The notes: a model not told the origin generated them from the letters alone. A stretch of DNA of 64,000 nt from Alphaproteobacteria bacterium (GCA_024279035.1 JAJRSA010000001.1:1-64000), one strand, 5' to 3'; shown: positions 52,987-63,406, counted from the first letter of the stretch. A program made the numbers and translations.

Positions 52987-55626
52987 TTAATTCTGTACAC
53001 TCTCACTAATCTGATCTCTAATTTCAATCGCACGCCCCATGAATTCTGTTCTGCCCTCATGGGCGATAGTGATCACATTGCCTTCGTTTTTCAAAAACAA
53101 GAGAGAGGCCGATGAGCCTTTGCCATTGGGTTTCACACACGCAATTTCATAGGTTTGTTTGTGCTCTGTTTGGAGAGAGGGAATAGCGGCAAAATCACCA
53201 CTACATTTTGAGTGTGTTCGATTTATATAGAGATCTACAATGTCCGAGAGAGGCTGCCCTGTTGCAGGTTTTTCTATGGCTGTTCCATGGATATCCCCTT
53301 GTTTCCAGCGATAGATCTTCATTCCATCCTTTTGTTGCTCTTGGATGTCTGTTGAAATCTCTATGTTCGACATTAAATGACGCACATAATCTCCAGAATA
53401 AGAAGAAGAGGCTGGTTGAGATACAGGGACAATTTCAACGGAAGAGGAAGAGGCACTCGGCGATACTTTATTTACATGTTGTGCAACACGTCCAGACTCC
53501 AGAAGAGCAATGGTTTGATCTTTATCTGCAATAATGGATTCAAGATCAGAAAGTTTTGCGCGTTGCTCTCTATCCGCAATTTCTGGGTCAAAGAGAAGTT
53601 TTTCGATATCTTTCTTTTCTCCCTCACATTGAAGGTCTTTTTGCTCCACCAAACGCCCAAGGCTCATAATTTCACGTTGAGCCTCCTGATAACGGTAGGT
53701 CGCTTTTTCAAGATCCCAGCTAGCATCCGCGGATAACTGTATTTTTTTTTCAGACGCTTTGAGGGCAATCATCTCTTTTTCTAAAAAATCCTTTTGATCT
53801 TCTAGCTCAATATTTTGAGCTTTTATGGCATCCAGATCGACCAAAGCGGATTTATACCTTCGATCAAGGAAATTATATTCTTCTTGATAAGAAACGGCCA
53901 TCTTGTCATCGGCCTTCTGCGCTTTTATTTGACTCTCAAGATCTTGTTTTTCTCTTTCCAGAGCAGCAATTAGACTATTTTTTCCTTCCATTTTCTTTTC
54001 TAAGTCTTTGACAAAAGCATCTTGCGCCAAATCAACGGGAGGGGATATGTTGTCTTCAAGGTCTTTCTCTTGTTCTTGCAATAAGGCCTCAATTTTATTT
54101 TGTTTCTCTAAATTTTCCTTTTCTAGGGCAACTATTGTCTTTTCTTTTTCTGCGACACCCTCCATCGTCAAAGTCTGTTCCGCTAGATTTGCTCCTTGAT
54201 TTCCTTCTAGTCGTGAGATCTCCGCCTTATTAAAGTCCAGAGTGTTTTGTAAATCAGAAATAGACACTAGGGAGTCTTTTACTTGACGTTGAAGGCTTAC
54301 AATTTGGACATCTTTTTCTTGAAGTGAGACTGCCTCTAGAAGATTTCCCTTCTCTGACTCTTTTATATTCTCGTTCAAAGCCCCTAATTCTGAGACAAGG
54401 TGATCTCTTTCTTGTAGAAGAGTATTTTTATCTGTGTTCAGGGTCGTGATTTCTTTTTGGAGAGTCTCAAAACGCGCATCCTCTGCCTTGTTTAAATCTA
54501 GGGCAGTTTCTAACTCAGAAGCAGAGGACAGAGCGTTTTTTAACTGACGTTGAAGATTTGTGATTTGCGTGTCTTTTTCTTGCAAAGAGGTAAGCTTTGT
54601 CATTTCACCTTGTTCACTCTGCGTTATAGTCTGCTTAAGTGCGCTCAAGTCAAAGAGAAGGCTATCTCTCTCCTTCTGAATTGTGTTTAACAGGCTTTTT
54701 TTTTCAGAGAGATCAAGAGTAAGAGAATCGAGTGTTAGAACATTCATCTCTGATTTTGATTTATAACTTTCTTTTGTATGTTCCAATTCAAGAATGCGCT
54801 CTTTAAGCTCTACCAAGGTTTCTTCTAAGATTTTCTTTTCTTCCTTAACAGTCTGCAATTCCGTACGCAAAGACTCTACATTTTCAAGGTTTTTCTTGAG
54901 ATGAGAGAGGGACTCTTTTTCTGATTTAAGCTGTTTGTTTTCCTGCTCAAGAATAAATAGCTTTTCTCTCGCCTCTTCTGTTTTGGCATCACTCGTCATA
55001 GAGGCCATTTTAGTATCTGTGGCACGACGCTGGTCTCTTAAAAGAGTATTTAATTTTTCATTCTCAGTTTTAACAGTTTCTAACTCTTTCTCTTTAGCCG
55101 CTTGTTTGGTGTTATCCGTTATACTTATTTCCTTTGAGACAGGCACGAGATTCGCCACACATGAGACCAATTTATTTTTCATTTCCAAAGGGTTTTTAAG
55201 AGAAAAGCTATGCTCCTCTCCTTCAATATCCAAGCTCAATATAGAGGTTTCCACTAGCGCTTCCATGAGCTGAGGGTCTTCACCCAGTGGAAAAATGACA
55301 GCATTGTTCGTGGACGGGGTTAGATTAAAAGAACGGGAGACACTTCCAGACTTTACCTTAAATGCATATGTCTGTTGTGTTTGAAACATAGATTTTTGAA
55401 AATCAACAGCCAAGGACAGAGATCCATCCCTTCTTTTTGCGAATGTCGCATAGACCTTATCCGAAAACCCTTGTGAGACAGAACAGTATTCCATCCCTGC
55501 TTCACTGTGAACTGACCAGCTTGTTTTAGCCTTATACAAAGAGGCAATAGATTGGCTCATCGCCCCCAGAGAAACCGCTGACACCAGAATTGGTAGGGTA
55601 ATAAATATATGTTTTGAGCTTTTCAT
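52987..55626 (-). CDS. exported coiled-coil protein with a tandem repeat
   Basis: The 879-residue protein has a signal peptide (cleaved near residue 28), a globular N-domain (30-165) with Cys48 and Cys156, a coiled-coil of about 540 residues (175-715) and a globular C-domain (740-879) with a Cys pair. Inside the coiled-coil an 87-residue unit is repeated in tandem (319-405 and 406-483), each starting ERD(S/H)L and containing SLQEKD(T/V)QI. I recognise no family. A structural or scaffold role in the periplasm is a guess. It lies 46 bases from the TcpQ-like gene upstream, so the two are probably co-transcribed. Confidence 0.75.
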   Translation of the reverse strand: MKSSKHIFITLPILVSAVSLGAMSQSIASLYKAKTSWSVHSEAGMEYCSVSQGFSDKVYATFAKRRDGSLSLAVDFQKSMFQTQQTYAFKVKSGSVSRSFNLTPSTNNAVIFPLGEDPQLMEALVETSILSLDIEGEEHSFSLKNPLEMKNKLVSCVANLVPVSKEISITDNTKQAAKEKELETVKTENEKLNTLLRDQRRATDTKMASMTSDAKTEEAREKLFILEQENKQLKSEKESLSHLKKNLENVESLRTELQTVKEEKKILEETLVELKERILELEHTKESYKSKSEMNVLTLDSLTLDLSEKKSLLNTIQKERDSLLFDLSALKQTITQSEQGEMTKLTSLQEKDTQITNLQRQLKNALSSASELETALDLNKAEDARFETLQKEITTLNTDKNTLLQERDHLVSELGALNENIKESEKGNLLEAVSLQEKDVQIVSLQRQVKDSLVSISDLQNTLDFNKAEISRLEGNQGANLAEQTLTMEGVAEKEKTIVALEKENLEKQNKIEALLQEQEKDLEDNISPPVDLAQDAFVKDLEKKMEGKNSLIAALEREKQDLESQIKAQKADDKMAVSYQEEYNFLDRRYKSALVDLDAIKAQNIELEDQKDFLEKEMIALKASEKKIQLSADASWDLEKATYRYQEAQREIMSLGRLVEQKDLQCEGEKKDIEKLLFDPEIADREQRAKLSDLESIIADKDQTIALLESGRVAQHVNKVSPSASSSSVEIVPVSQPASSSYSGDYVRHLMSNIEISTDIQEQQKDGMKIYRWKQGDIHGTAIEKPATGQPLSDIVDLYINRTHSKCSGDFAAIPSLQTEHKQTYEIACVKPNGKGSSASLLFLKNEGNVITIAHEGRTEFMGRAIEIRDQISESVQN

Positions 55627-55671
55627 GTGAGGGTCCTTAACTTATTCCGCAGAAACGATAGTAACTATTTT

Positions 55672-56595
55672 TTATAAATTTTTCTTAACATGAAGATACA
55701 GCATCCCTGACTTAGGGTCTCGGTACATATCTCCAACAGGGCGCATATTTGTTCGTATATTTCCTTCTTGTGTATATTGATCCAACAAGAGCGCCAAAGC
55801 ATCCTCTATCTTTCCATACGCAAAAAAACTATTGGGAACCATAATATCAAACGGATAGTCCCATATCAGTTCGTAGTGCCCTGAAGATTGCCACTGTCTC
55901 AGCACTTTGTTTAAAGACTCGTTTTTCTCTGCTTTCCATTTTTGCTCTACTTTCAAATTTGGTGTAGAGGAAGCAGCCTGATGACCTGTGATCTGAGACA
56001 TCGCTTTAACTTTGGCATAAGGGACCATCTTCTCTATATCTACATTTGTGGAAGAGCTCTCTAAATAGCTCAATTCCCCTTCGACAGTCCCTTGCATTCC
56101 TGTATCAAATAAATGTGTTAAGGCGCCTTCAAATCCTCCAAAATAGGAGACAGAATCCATAACAGTCCTTCGATCTTCCACAGCCCACACAAGGTCCACA
56201 CCTGCGCGCCCGCTCCATCGACGAATAACATCTCTCAACGACTCTCCTTGGTCTGCTTTCCATGTTTCAACATTAATATGTTTGAATATTGGTATAGGGA
56301 CAGGGTGCGTCTGATGATGCATAGGGTGCCCAGTATCTTTTGAATAGACTTGAAGAACTGGTTTTTTAGGCCTGTCTGGGGCAACAGGTTCCATGGGAAT
56401 AGCGCCATGACTCATCTCAGGGGGGTGTTCTATAATAGACATCGGAACGATAGAAGAAGGCTCTTCCAGCATAGTCTTTTGTTGTCCGTCCCTTCGTCCA
56501 TCAAAGCCAAAACCAGCGTAAGAGACAACAGGTATAAAAATAAATATAGAGAAAGAAAAAAGAAGGGAACGGAAGAAAGAAAAAGTCATAAACAC
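55672..56595 (-). CDS. exported protein with two TcpQ-like domains
   Basis: The 307-residue protein has a signal peptide (1-27), a proline/His-rich linker, and two copies of a small domain, 109-170 and 219-300. Each has the pattern W-K-A-x-x-x-E-S-L-x-x-V-(I/L)-R-x-W, with hydrophobic LVW or LIW and a final feeding into (F/A)xxALxxLL. That is the TcpQ/PilL C-terminal domain, which binds the secretin or pilot in type IVb pili and related systems. It directly follows rodA and precedes the coiled-coil gene. Its secretin partner is not evident nearby; the msh-like secretin 18 kb away is one candidate. Confidence 0.7.
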   Translation of the reverse strand: MFMTFSFFRSLLFSFSIFIFIPVVSYAGFGFDGRRDGQQKTMLEEPSSIVPMSIIEHPPEMSHGAIPMEPVAPDRPKKPVLQVYSKDTGHPMHHQTHPVPIPIFKHINVETWKADQGESLRDVIRRWSGRAGVDLVWAVEDRRTVMDSVSYFGGFEGALTHLFDTGMQGTVEGELSYLESSSTNVDIEKMVPYAKVKAMSQITGHQAASSTPNLKVEQKWKAEKNESLNKVLRQWQSSGHYELIWDYPFDIMVPNSFFAYGKIEDALALLLDQYTQEGNIRTNMRPVGDMYRDPKSGMLYLHVKKNL

Positions 56596-56733
56596 GCCTG
56601 ATTCGTTTAGTTAGAGGGTAATCGAGACTCATCACTACACCAGAAATACGGCAATCACAAGCGATCCTGCCTTTGAAGATTAAGAAAGATCTGAACAACT
56701 ATCAAGAGTTTTTTATAGATTAAGCCCAAACGC

Positions 56734-57867
56734 TTACATCCGTGGTAATTTTGAGTCCTTGTGAAGGGAACATGACATCATTAACCCAAACCCAATAAGA
56801 GCTGCCATCATAGCTGTCCCCCCATATGAGACAAGGGGCATAGGCACACCCACGACAGGAATTAAGCCCATGACCATGGCAATATTGATAAAAACATAGA
56901 GACAATAATTTATAATTAAGCCAAAGGCGAGCAAGCGTCCAAATCCATGGCGACATCGAAAGGCAATCGATATCCCATACAAAATAATTAAAACATTAAC
57001 CCCCAAAAGGAATAATCCTCCCCATAACCCCCACTCTTCAACCCAAAGCGTAAAGATAAAGTCAGTTTGTTTTTCGGGGAGAAAATTGAGATGACTTTGT
57101 GATCCTTTCATAAATCCTTTGCCATTAATCCCTCCCGAACCAATTGCAATTTTTGATTGAGTAATATGATACCCTGCACCAAAAGGATCTCGTTCAGGGT
57201 TCAGAAATGTCAAAACACGCTCTTTTTGATAGTCGTGTAGTATCATCCAGACCACGGGGATAGAGCCCACTACTATTGCACCCCCTACAATAAAAATCCA
57301 CAATGAGGCACCCGCAATAAAAAACATAACAATAGAACACATAACAATCATCAAGGATGTTCCCAGATCGGGCTGAGTCATTACCAATGCAACAGGCAGA
57401 AGAACCATAATAGCAGGAGGAATAAGGAAAGAAAGACGACGCATATCTTGAAGTGTCGCCACATGAAAATATTTAGCCAACATCATAATCACTGCAATTT
57501 TCATCAACTCCGATGGTTGAATTTGAATAACACCCAAATCAATCCAGCGCTGGGCTCCCATTCCAATATGCCCCATGATTTCAACCCCCAAGAGCATCAA
57601 AAATCCAATCACATAACACGGGAAAGCCAAACGATACCACCACCGAATATCAATCACAGCAATCACCATTGCGCCAACTAACAAAACAAAAAAGCGCACC
57701 ATCTGCCGTGATGCCCACGGAGACAAAGACCCATTCGCAGCAGAATAAAGAGACAAAAACCCTATTGAGGCCAAAATAGTCAAAAGTACAATTAAAAACC
57801 AGTTCATATGCAAGAGCTTAAATCGCAAACTATGGTCATTATGAAGAGTATTCGTGTGAGCAAACAT
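56734..57867 (-). CDS. rodA: rod-shape SEDS glycosyltransferase RodA
   Basis: RodA polymerises lipid II glycan for cell elongation. The 377-residue polytopic protein has about ten membrane helices and the SEDS motifs (GAQRWIDLGVIQIQPSELMK, FLPEKQTDFIFT, LVSYGGTAMM). It starts two bases after the mrdA stop. The length is normal. Its partner PBP2 and the MreCD proteins are encoded directly upstream. Confidence 0.95.
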   Translation of the reverse strand: MFAHTNTLHNDHSLRFKLLHMNWFLIVLLTILASIGFLSLYSAANGSLSPWASRQMVRFFVLLVGAMVIAVIDIRWWYRLAFPCYVIGFLMLLGVEIMGHIGMGAQRWIDLGVIQIQPSELMKIAVIMMLAKYFHVATLQDMRRLSFLIPPAIMVLLPVALVMTQPDLGTSLMIVMCSIVMFFIAGASLWIFIVGGAIVVGSIPVVWMILHDYQKERVLTFLNPERDPFGAGYHITQSKIAIGSGGINGKGFMKGSQSHLNFLPEKQTDFIFTLWVEEWGLWGGLFLLGVNVLIILYGISIAFRCRHGFGRLLAFGLIINYCLYVFINIAMVMGLIPVVGVPMPLVSYGGTAMMAALIGFGLMMSCSLHKDSKLPRM

Positions 57868-57869
57868 GT

Positions 57870-59825
57870 TTAAACCTCGCCTAATCCGCCATTGGGCTTA
57901 AATAATTTAGAGGCGGGGTGACGTTTTTGGACTTCGCGGAGGATATCTCTGGCGATGGGCGCGGCCGCACTTGATCCTCCTCCTCCGTGTTCGACCAACA
58001 CTGAGCACGCATATCTAGGTTTATGCACGGGAGCATAGCCGACAAAAAGAGCATGGTGACGATGTTTCCACTCTACGTCTTCTTGTTTTAGACCTGAGTC
58101 ACGATCCGCTTTACTAATCCGTTTCACCTGCGCCGTTCCTGTTTTGCCTCCCATTGACATCCCCTCTTCACGGATACGAGAGGCCCGTGCCGTTCCATTG
58201 TCTCCCATCACCACACGATCCATTCCCCGCTTGATCAATTGCAAATGATACGGATCAAGCTCTAAAGAGGGCCATTCCTCATTATATTGTGGACGAGAGT
58301 CAATATAGCCATTCACCCATGGCTTTACTGCGCGCCCTCCATTTACAAGACGCGCCACCATGGTCACCAATTGCAATGGCGTTGTGAGGACATACCCTTG
58401 CCCTATAGACGCTATGACAGTCTCTCCTAACTGCCATTTTTCACCTATTGCACGTTTTTTCCACGCTTTATCAGGAATAAGCCCTGACTTTTCTCCTTGT
58501 ATATCAAATCCAAGATCTTCCCCCAAACCAAAACGACGAGACATCTGTGCAATCTTCTCAATGCCAATTTCAACAGAGCGCTTATAAAAGAAGACATCGC
58601 ACGATTCTGCCAGAGCATTTGTCAAGTTCATCGATCCATGTCCCCAACGTTTCCAACAGTGGAATTTATCTCGTCCTAATTTAAAGTGTCCTGGACATTT
58701 TTCAATAGACCCCGAGTGAATATCTCCAGAGGCCAGCCCTGCCAAGGCCGTTACCATTTTAAAGGTTGATCCCGGAGGATACTGCCCCGTTAAGGCCTTA
58801 TTGTTCAAGGGGTGTGTAGGATCATATAAAAGCTCATCCCATGCCTGTTGTCCAATCCCGTTGACAAAGCTATTGGGATCAAAAGAAGGGTGTGATGCCA
58901 TGGCATAGACAGCTCCTGTATGAACATCCATAATCACCGCCGTTGCACTCCGATGTTGGGACAACACACTTTGCACATAAGATTGAAGCTCAGCGTCAAT
59001 CGACAACGTTAGTTGTGATCCTATCTTTGGCGGATCTAGCCTTAAATCTTGGACTTCACGCCCTGTGGCATTTACTTCAACTTCCCGTTGCCCTGGCTCT
59101 CCTTGAAGGGTTTGATCAAATGTTTTTTCAATCCCTGTCTTCCCAATCTTAAATCCAGGAAGCATCTCAACGGGGTTTCCTGTCAAATCTTTTTCATTCG
59201 GAGTGCCCACATATCCTAAAAAATGAGCTGTAGAATCTAAGAAAGGATAGTATCTAACATTTGCGACATCTACACTAATCCCTGCTAGATGAGGGCGATT
59301 AACTTCTATCTTAGAGACCTCCTCCCATGACAAATTACGGCGTATCTCAACAGGCACAAAGCGCGCTACTTTTTTGACGGCTTTCATTACTTTTTTAATA
59401 TCATTCTCTGAGACCTCAATCAGTTTTTGCAAGGAGACTAAAGACTCTCGGATATTTTCAACCTTTTCAGGGATAATAACAGCGCGATAATCTCTGATAT
59501 TAATAGCAAGAGGAACTCCATATCGATCAACAATTTGCCCACGCTCTGGTGTCAGCATCAAAACATTCACACGGTTATTTTCTGCAAGATTCGTATATTT
59601 TTCTGATTGTGCAACTTGAAGCCATGCCAAGCGTGCCCCCAATATAGAAAAAATAACCCCCTGTCCCATTCCAATGACAAAAGCACGACGAGAAAACATC
59701 TCTAATCTTAAATTCTCTTGATTACCAGAGGATGGACGAGATCTTTTGAGATTCTTTTGGACTCCTCTTATAGATTTTTTTCGGTGCCATACACGTCTTT
59801 TTCTGGAAGCGCTTTTAATCTCCAT
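57870..59825 (-). CDS. mrdA: penicillin-binding protein 2
   Basis: This is the transpeptidase of the elongasome. The 651-residue class B PBP has an N-terminal basic segment and membrane anchor (45-70), a dimerisation domain, and the catalytic motifs STFK (353-356, with nucleophile Ser353), SCD (408-410) and KTG (561-563). The SCD in place of SxN is the normal PBP2 variant. It begins two bases after mreD and ends two bases before rodA. Confidence 0.96.
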   Translation of the reverse strand: MEIKSASRKRRVWHRKKSIRGVQKNLKRSRPSSGNQENLRLEMFSRRAFVIGMGQGVIFSILGARLAWLQVAQSEKYTNLAENNRVNVLMLTPERGQIVDRYGVPLAINIRDYRAVIIPEKVENIRESLVSLQKLIEVSENDIKKVMKAVKKVARFVPVEIRRNLSWEEVSKIEVNRPHLAGISVDVANVRYYPFLDSTAHFLGYVGTPNEKDLTGNPVEMLPGFKIGKTGIEKTFDQTLQGEPGQREVEVNATGREVQDLRLDPPKIGSQLTLSIDAELQSYVQSVLSQHRSATAVIMDVHTGAVYAMASHPSFDPNSFVNGIGQQAWDELLYDPTHPLNNKALTGQYPPGSTFKMVTALAGLASGDIHSGSIEKCPGHFKLGRDKFHCWKRWGHGSMNLTNALAESCDVFFYKRSVEIGIEKIAQMSRRFGLGEDLGFDIQGEKSGLIPDKAWKKRAIGEKWQLGETVIASIGQGYVLTTPLQLVTMVARLVNGGRAVKPWVNGYIDSRPQYNEEWPSLELDPYHLQLIKRGMDRVVMGDNGTARASRIREEGMSMGGKTGTAQVKRISKADRDSGLKQEDVEWKHRHHALFVGYAPVHKPRYACSVLVEHGGGGSSAAAPIARDILREVQKRHPASKLFKPNGGLGEV

Positions 59826-59827
59826 TT

Positions 59828-60358
59828 TTATAGCCCCACATCAGAGTCAGTAAAAAACTTTCTCAACACATAAAGAACACTCCAAATCAATGGAAACAGA
59901 AATACACCATACAAGAACACATCTATCGTAGGCATAAACTCAAAGACATAGAGGGCGTACAGGCTATGTAATCCCCACACAAGGGAAAGAAAAACACTCC
60001 AATAGAGGACAAAGAAGACCCAAATCACATGAAAAGGTTGCGCCAAAATAAAGCGATAGTGCCATCGACATAAAAATACAGTAAAAAAATAAAGCCCTGC
60101 CATCATCCCCAGCGGAGCATAGGATAAGATATCAGTCACAAGCCCCACACAAAAAATTACGCTATAAAACATCATGTGTGGAAATTTAATGGCCCCTGCG
60201 AACAAAATCAAAGGCACAAAACTAAAATGAGGAGGACTCCACAAAACAGACACATTCATGACATCAAGAATAAAACTCAAAAAAATAAAAACATAGAGGG
60301 CCAAAGCCACTTTCCAAAGCCGAACCTCTTCTTCTAGAACGGTGTCTATATTTATCAT
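59828..60358 (-). CDS. mreD: rod-shape protein MreD
   Basis: The 176-residue protein has about five membrane helices and the typical MreD patterns (PLILFAGAIKFPHMMFYSVIF near the middle, FCVGLVTDILSYAPLGMMAG). It overlaps the mreC stop by four bases and precedes mrdA by 2 bases. MreD couples MreC and RodA/PBP2. Confidence 0.9.
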   Translation of the reverse strand: MINIDTVLEEEVRLWKVALALYVFIFLSFILDVMNVSVLWSPPHFSFVPLILFAGAIKFPHMMFYSVIFCVGLVTDILSYAPLGMMAGLYFFTVFLCRWHYRFILAQPFHVIWVFFVLYWSVFLSLVWGLHSLYALYVFEFMPTIDVFLYGVFLFPLIWSVLYVLRKFFTDSDVGL

Positions 60359-61218
60359 GGAGACTCACTTTGCTCTAAAATACGGACAAAAGTGATTGTC
60401 TTATAATCAGACAACAAGGCTATGGTAATATGATGTCCTTCAATAGCACTTATATAACCAACGGGTAACCCAGCAGGCAACATACCTCCATCTCCTGAGG
60501 TAATAAGAGACATGCCCTGCTCTAACGTCACACTTTCTGGAATATAGCTTAAAAGAGTTTGATCCAAGTTTCGTCCTACAATCACGCCTCTTTGGCTTGT
60601 CCCCTCTATCATGACGGGAACACGTGAATTAATGTCTGTTAAAAGCAAAACACGAGATAGCGACTCTTGTACATCAACAATGCGCCCCAAAAGACCGTTT
60701 TGTGCAATCACAGCTTGTCCAATTTTAACGCCCTCTTGTGCTCCCGCATTCAAGAGCACACTTTGTACATAAGGACTCGCGGGGTCTGCTAAAACTTGTG
60801 CTGTAATAAAGGCTTGTTCAGGAAGGGCATATACATTCAAAAGAGATTTAAGAGATTGGTTTTCTGCCTTCAAAAGCTGTGCCGTATGATACCATTCCAT
60901 CAAACGATCATTTTCCGTCTTCAAAAGCTTATAATCATCGCGTAAGGTCTGATAGCTTGAAATATTAGAAACAAAAGAAGAGAGTGCAATAAAAGGACGC
61001 GCAATCACTGAGAAGGACGGAGATACAATTTCCCATGTTCGAGAGCGTAAAGGCTCTGCACGTTGAATATGGGTCAAAGACAAGAAAACCAACACAAATG
61101 CAATTGTCCCGTATAAAAGCACAGGACGCCCCAGAACAAACTGAATATGCCCCAAAAAGGGCGGTGCCTTCCGTCCACGGAGTTTTAGTCTAGACTTTGC
61201 ATTCACTGTCCTGCGCAT
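60355..61218 (-). CDS. mreC: rod-shape protein MreC
   Basis: The 287-residue protein has one N-terminal membrane helix (VLLYGTIAFVLVFLSLTHIQ), a coiled-coil (about 80-125) and the beta-barrel MreC domain with AQVLADPASPYVQSVLLNAG and SRVLLLTDINSRVPVMIEG. It begins the mreC-mreD-mrdA-rodA operon. MreB is not encoded upstream, so the operon lacks its usual first gene. Confidence 0.93.
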   Translation of the reverse strand: MRRTVNAKSRLKLRGRKAPPFLGHIQFVLGRPVLLYGTIAFVLVFLSLTHIQRAEPLRSRTWEIVSPSFSVIARPFIALSSFVSNISSYQTLRDDYKLLKTENDRLMEWYHTAQLLKAENQSLKSLLNVYALPEQAFITAQVLADPASPYVQSVLLNAGAQEGVKIGQAVIAQNGLLGRIVDVQESLSRVLLLTDINSRVPVMIEGTSQRGVIVGRNLDQTLLSYIPESVTLEQGMSLITSGDGGMLPAGLPVGYISAIEGHHITIALLSDYKTITFVRILEQSESP

Positions 61219-61457
61219 AGGTAAAGACTCTATACACTCACACTCACAACATCAAATATGTTTTGGATGTTTTTACTTTTTAGGAATAGTATATAGACCT
61301 ATTTTTATATCGGACATCTGAATATCACGAATATATAGACGCCCCTCCTGCAGATGTATAGGCCGTTTTAAAACCAAAAACGCACGACTCCTCCGTCATA
61401 TTCCTGCCTTTCAGAATAAAATATATCGTTAATTTCATGAGGATTTTAATTAAGGGG

Positions 61458-62786
61458 TTACAAAATAAACTTGCTCAAATCTGTAATCTCCGCCAAGTCG
61501 GCAACATGTTTTTGAACGTATTTTTTGGTGATTTTGAGTGTTTCACCTGATTTATCAGGGGCGGTGAAGCTGATCTCATCGAGGAGTTTTTCCATGACGG
61601 TGAGAAGGCGACGTGCGCCTATATTTTCGACTTGTTCATTCACGTTAAACGAAATTTTTGCAATCTCATCAATAGCCTCATCCTCAAACTCAAGCGTAAC
61701 GCCTTCAGTTTTCATCAAGGCTTTATATTGCTTAATAAGACACGCGTCTGTTTCTGTCAAAATACGTTTAAAATCTTCTTCTGTGAGTGGCCGAAGCTCA
61801 ACACGAATAGGCAAACGCCCTTGAAGCTCGGCCAATAGATCAGAGGGTTTCGCATAATGAAACGCGCCACTGGCAATAAAGAGAATATGATCTGTTTTGA
61901 CAATTCCGTGCTTGGTCGAGACACTTGTGCCTTCAATCAAGGGGAGGAGGTCACGTTGCACGCCCTCTCGGCTGACATCTCCCCCACGGGCATCTCGGTT
62001 ATGGGCAATTTTGTCGATTTCATCCAAAAACACGATGCCGTTTTGCTGAACAAGATCAAGCGCTGTCGTCACGATCTTATCCTCATCCAAAAGCTTGTCT
62101 GATTCCTCTGCTATTAAGACATCATAAGAGTCTTCCACACGCATTTTCTTCTTTTTTGTGCGCCCGCCCATGGCTTTCCCCATCATGTCCCCGATATTGA
62201 GCATCCCAATTGAGGCTCCTGGCATACCAGGAATATCCATACTGGGAAAGGGACTGCCATTGTCTTCCACTTCAATTTCGATCTCTTTGTCGTTCAATTC
62301 TCCTTCACGGAGTTTTTTACGGAAGGTTTGGCGCGTAGTATCGCTGGCTTCATCTCCAACCAACGCATTAAGCACACGCTCTTCTGCGGTGATTTCTGCC
62401 TTTACCTTCACAGTTTTACGCATTTCATCGCGCGTCATATGAATGGCCGACTCTGTCAAATCTCTGATAATGGACTCTACATCTTTGCCCACATAGCCCA
62501 CTTCTGTGAATTTAGTGGCTTCAATCTTGATAAAAGGCGCATTCGCAAGCTTTGCTAGACGGCGCGCAATTTCAGTCTTCCCAACGCCTGTCGGCCCGAC
62601 CATGAGGATGTTTTTTGGATAGATCTCCTCTTGCATCTCGGGGTCAAGTTGCATCCGCCGCCAACGATTCCGCAGAGCAATAGAAACGGCACGTTTCGCA
62701 TCTGATTGTCCAATAATATAACGATCCAGTTCAGAGACTGTTTCCCGCGGCAAAAAAGAGACACTTTCGAAAATAGAATTATCCAT
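61458..62786 (-). CDS. hslU: ATP-dependent protease ATPase subunit HslU
   Basis: This is the AAA+ unfoldase of the HslVU protease. The 442-residue protein has Walker A GPTGVGKT (64-71), the I-domain insert (about 110-240, Met/Gly-rich [16 protein letters not shown]), Walker [10 protein letters not shown], and the C-terminal ending ITDLSKFIL, whose tail inserts into HslV. It starts three bases after hslV. The length is normal. Confidence 0.97.
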   Translation of the reverse strand: MDNSIFESVSFLPRETVSELDRYIIGQSDAKRAVSIALRNRWRRMQLDPEMQEEIYPKNILMVGPTGVGKTEIARRLAKLANAPFIKIEATKFTEVGYVGKDVESIIRDLTESAIHMTRDEMRKTVKVKAEITAEERVLNALVGDEASDTTRQTFRKKLREGELNDKEIEIEVEDNGSPFPSMDIPGMPGASIGMLNIGDMMGKAMGGRTKKKKMRVEDSYDVLIAEESDKLLDEDKIVTTALDLVQQNGIVFLDEIDKIAHNRDARGGDVSREGVQRDLLPLIEGTSVSTKHGIVKTDHILFIASGAFHYAKPSDLLAELQGRLPIRVELRPLTEEDFKRILTETDACLIKQYKALMKTEGVTLEFEDEAIDEIAKISFNVNEQVENIGARRLLTVMEKLLDEISFTAPDKSGETLKITKKYVQKHVADLAEITDLSKFIL

Positions 62787-62789
62787 GAT

Positions 62790-63344
62790 TTATAATTTCT
62801 CAACAGTAATGTTATGGTTGGAATAGACGCAAATATCACCAGCAATCTTCATGGCTTTACGCGCAATCTCTTCGGCACTGAGTTGATTTTGGTCAATAAG
62901 AGCACGCGCCGCAGAGAGTGCATAATTTCCACCTGATCCAATGCCTATAATGCCGTCTTCTGGTTCAATGACATCTCCCGTTCCAGAAAGAATCAAGGAG
63001 GTATTCTTATCACACACCGCCATCAAAGCCTCAAGCTTGCGCAGATATTTATCCGTACGCCAATCTTTTGCAAGCTCCACACAGGCGCGTGTGAGTTGCC
63101 CTGGATGTGCTTCAAGCTTGGCTTCCAAACGTTCAAACAACGTAAAAGCATCCGCCGTTGCCCCTGCAAACCCTGTAATAATGTCTCCGTCTTTTCCCAA
63201 ACGACGAACTTTCTTCGCATTCGATTTCATAATAGTATGCCCAAGAGATACTTGTCCATCTCCCGCCACAACCACATCTTTTCCCTTACGAATAGAGAGA
63301 ATGGTTGTTGAGCGCCACCCATTGCGCGATCCATCTTGATCCAT
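62790..63344 (-). CDS. hslV: ATP-dependent protease peptidase subunit HslV
   Basis: This is the proteasome-like peptidase. The 184-residue protein begins [12 protein letters not shown], and the catalytic Thr13 follows in [21 protein letters not shown]. In this form a 12-residue propeptide must be removed, unlike the E. coli form where Thr follows the initiator Met. It lies upstream of hslU and downstream of a heat-shock-type promoter (63378-63406). Confidence 0.96.
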   Translation of the reverse strand: MDQDGSRNGWRSTTILSIRKGKDVVVAGDGQVSLGHTIMKSNAKKVRRLGKDGDIITGFAGATADAFTLFERLEAKLEAHPGQLTRACVELAKDWRTDKYLRKLEALMAVCDKNTSLILSGTGDVIEPEDGIIGIGSGGNYALSAARALIDQNQLSAEEIARKAMKIAGDICVYSNHNITVEKL

Positions 63345-63377
63345 GATTTTTATCCTTCGTGTTTTATTCAGTGAAAG

Positions 63378-63406
63378 ATATGGGGCTTTGTACTAAGTTC
63401 GTCAAG
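63378..63406 (-). promoter_or_regulatory. sigma-32 (RpoH)-type heat-shock promoter for hslVU
   Basis: On the minus strand CTTGACG is followed after 14 bases by CCCCATAT. This matches the RpoH consensus (CTTGAAA-N11-16-CCCCATnT) well. The ATG of hslV lies about 34 bases past the -10. HslVU is a classical heat-shock operon, which supports the call. Confidence 0.75.
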
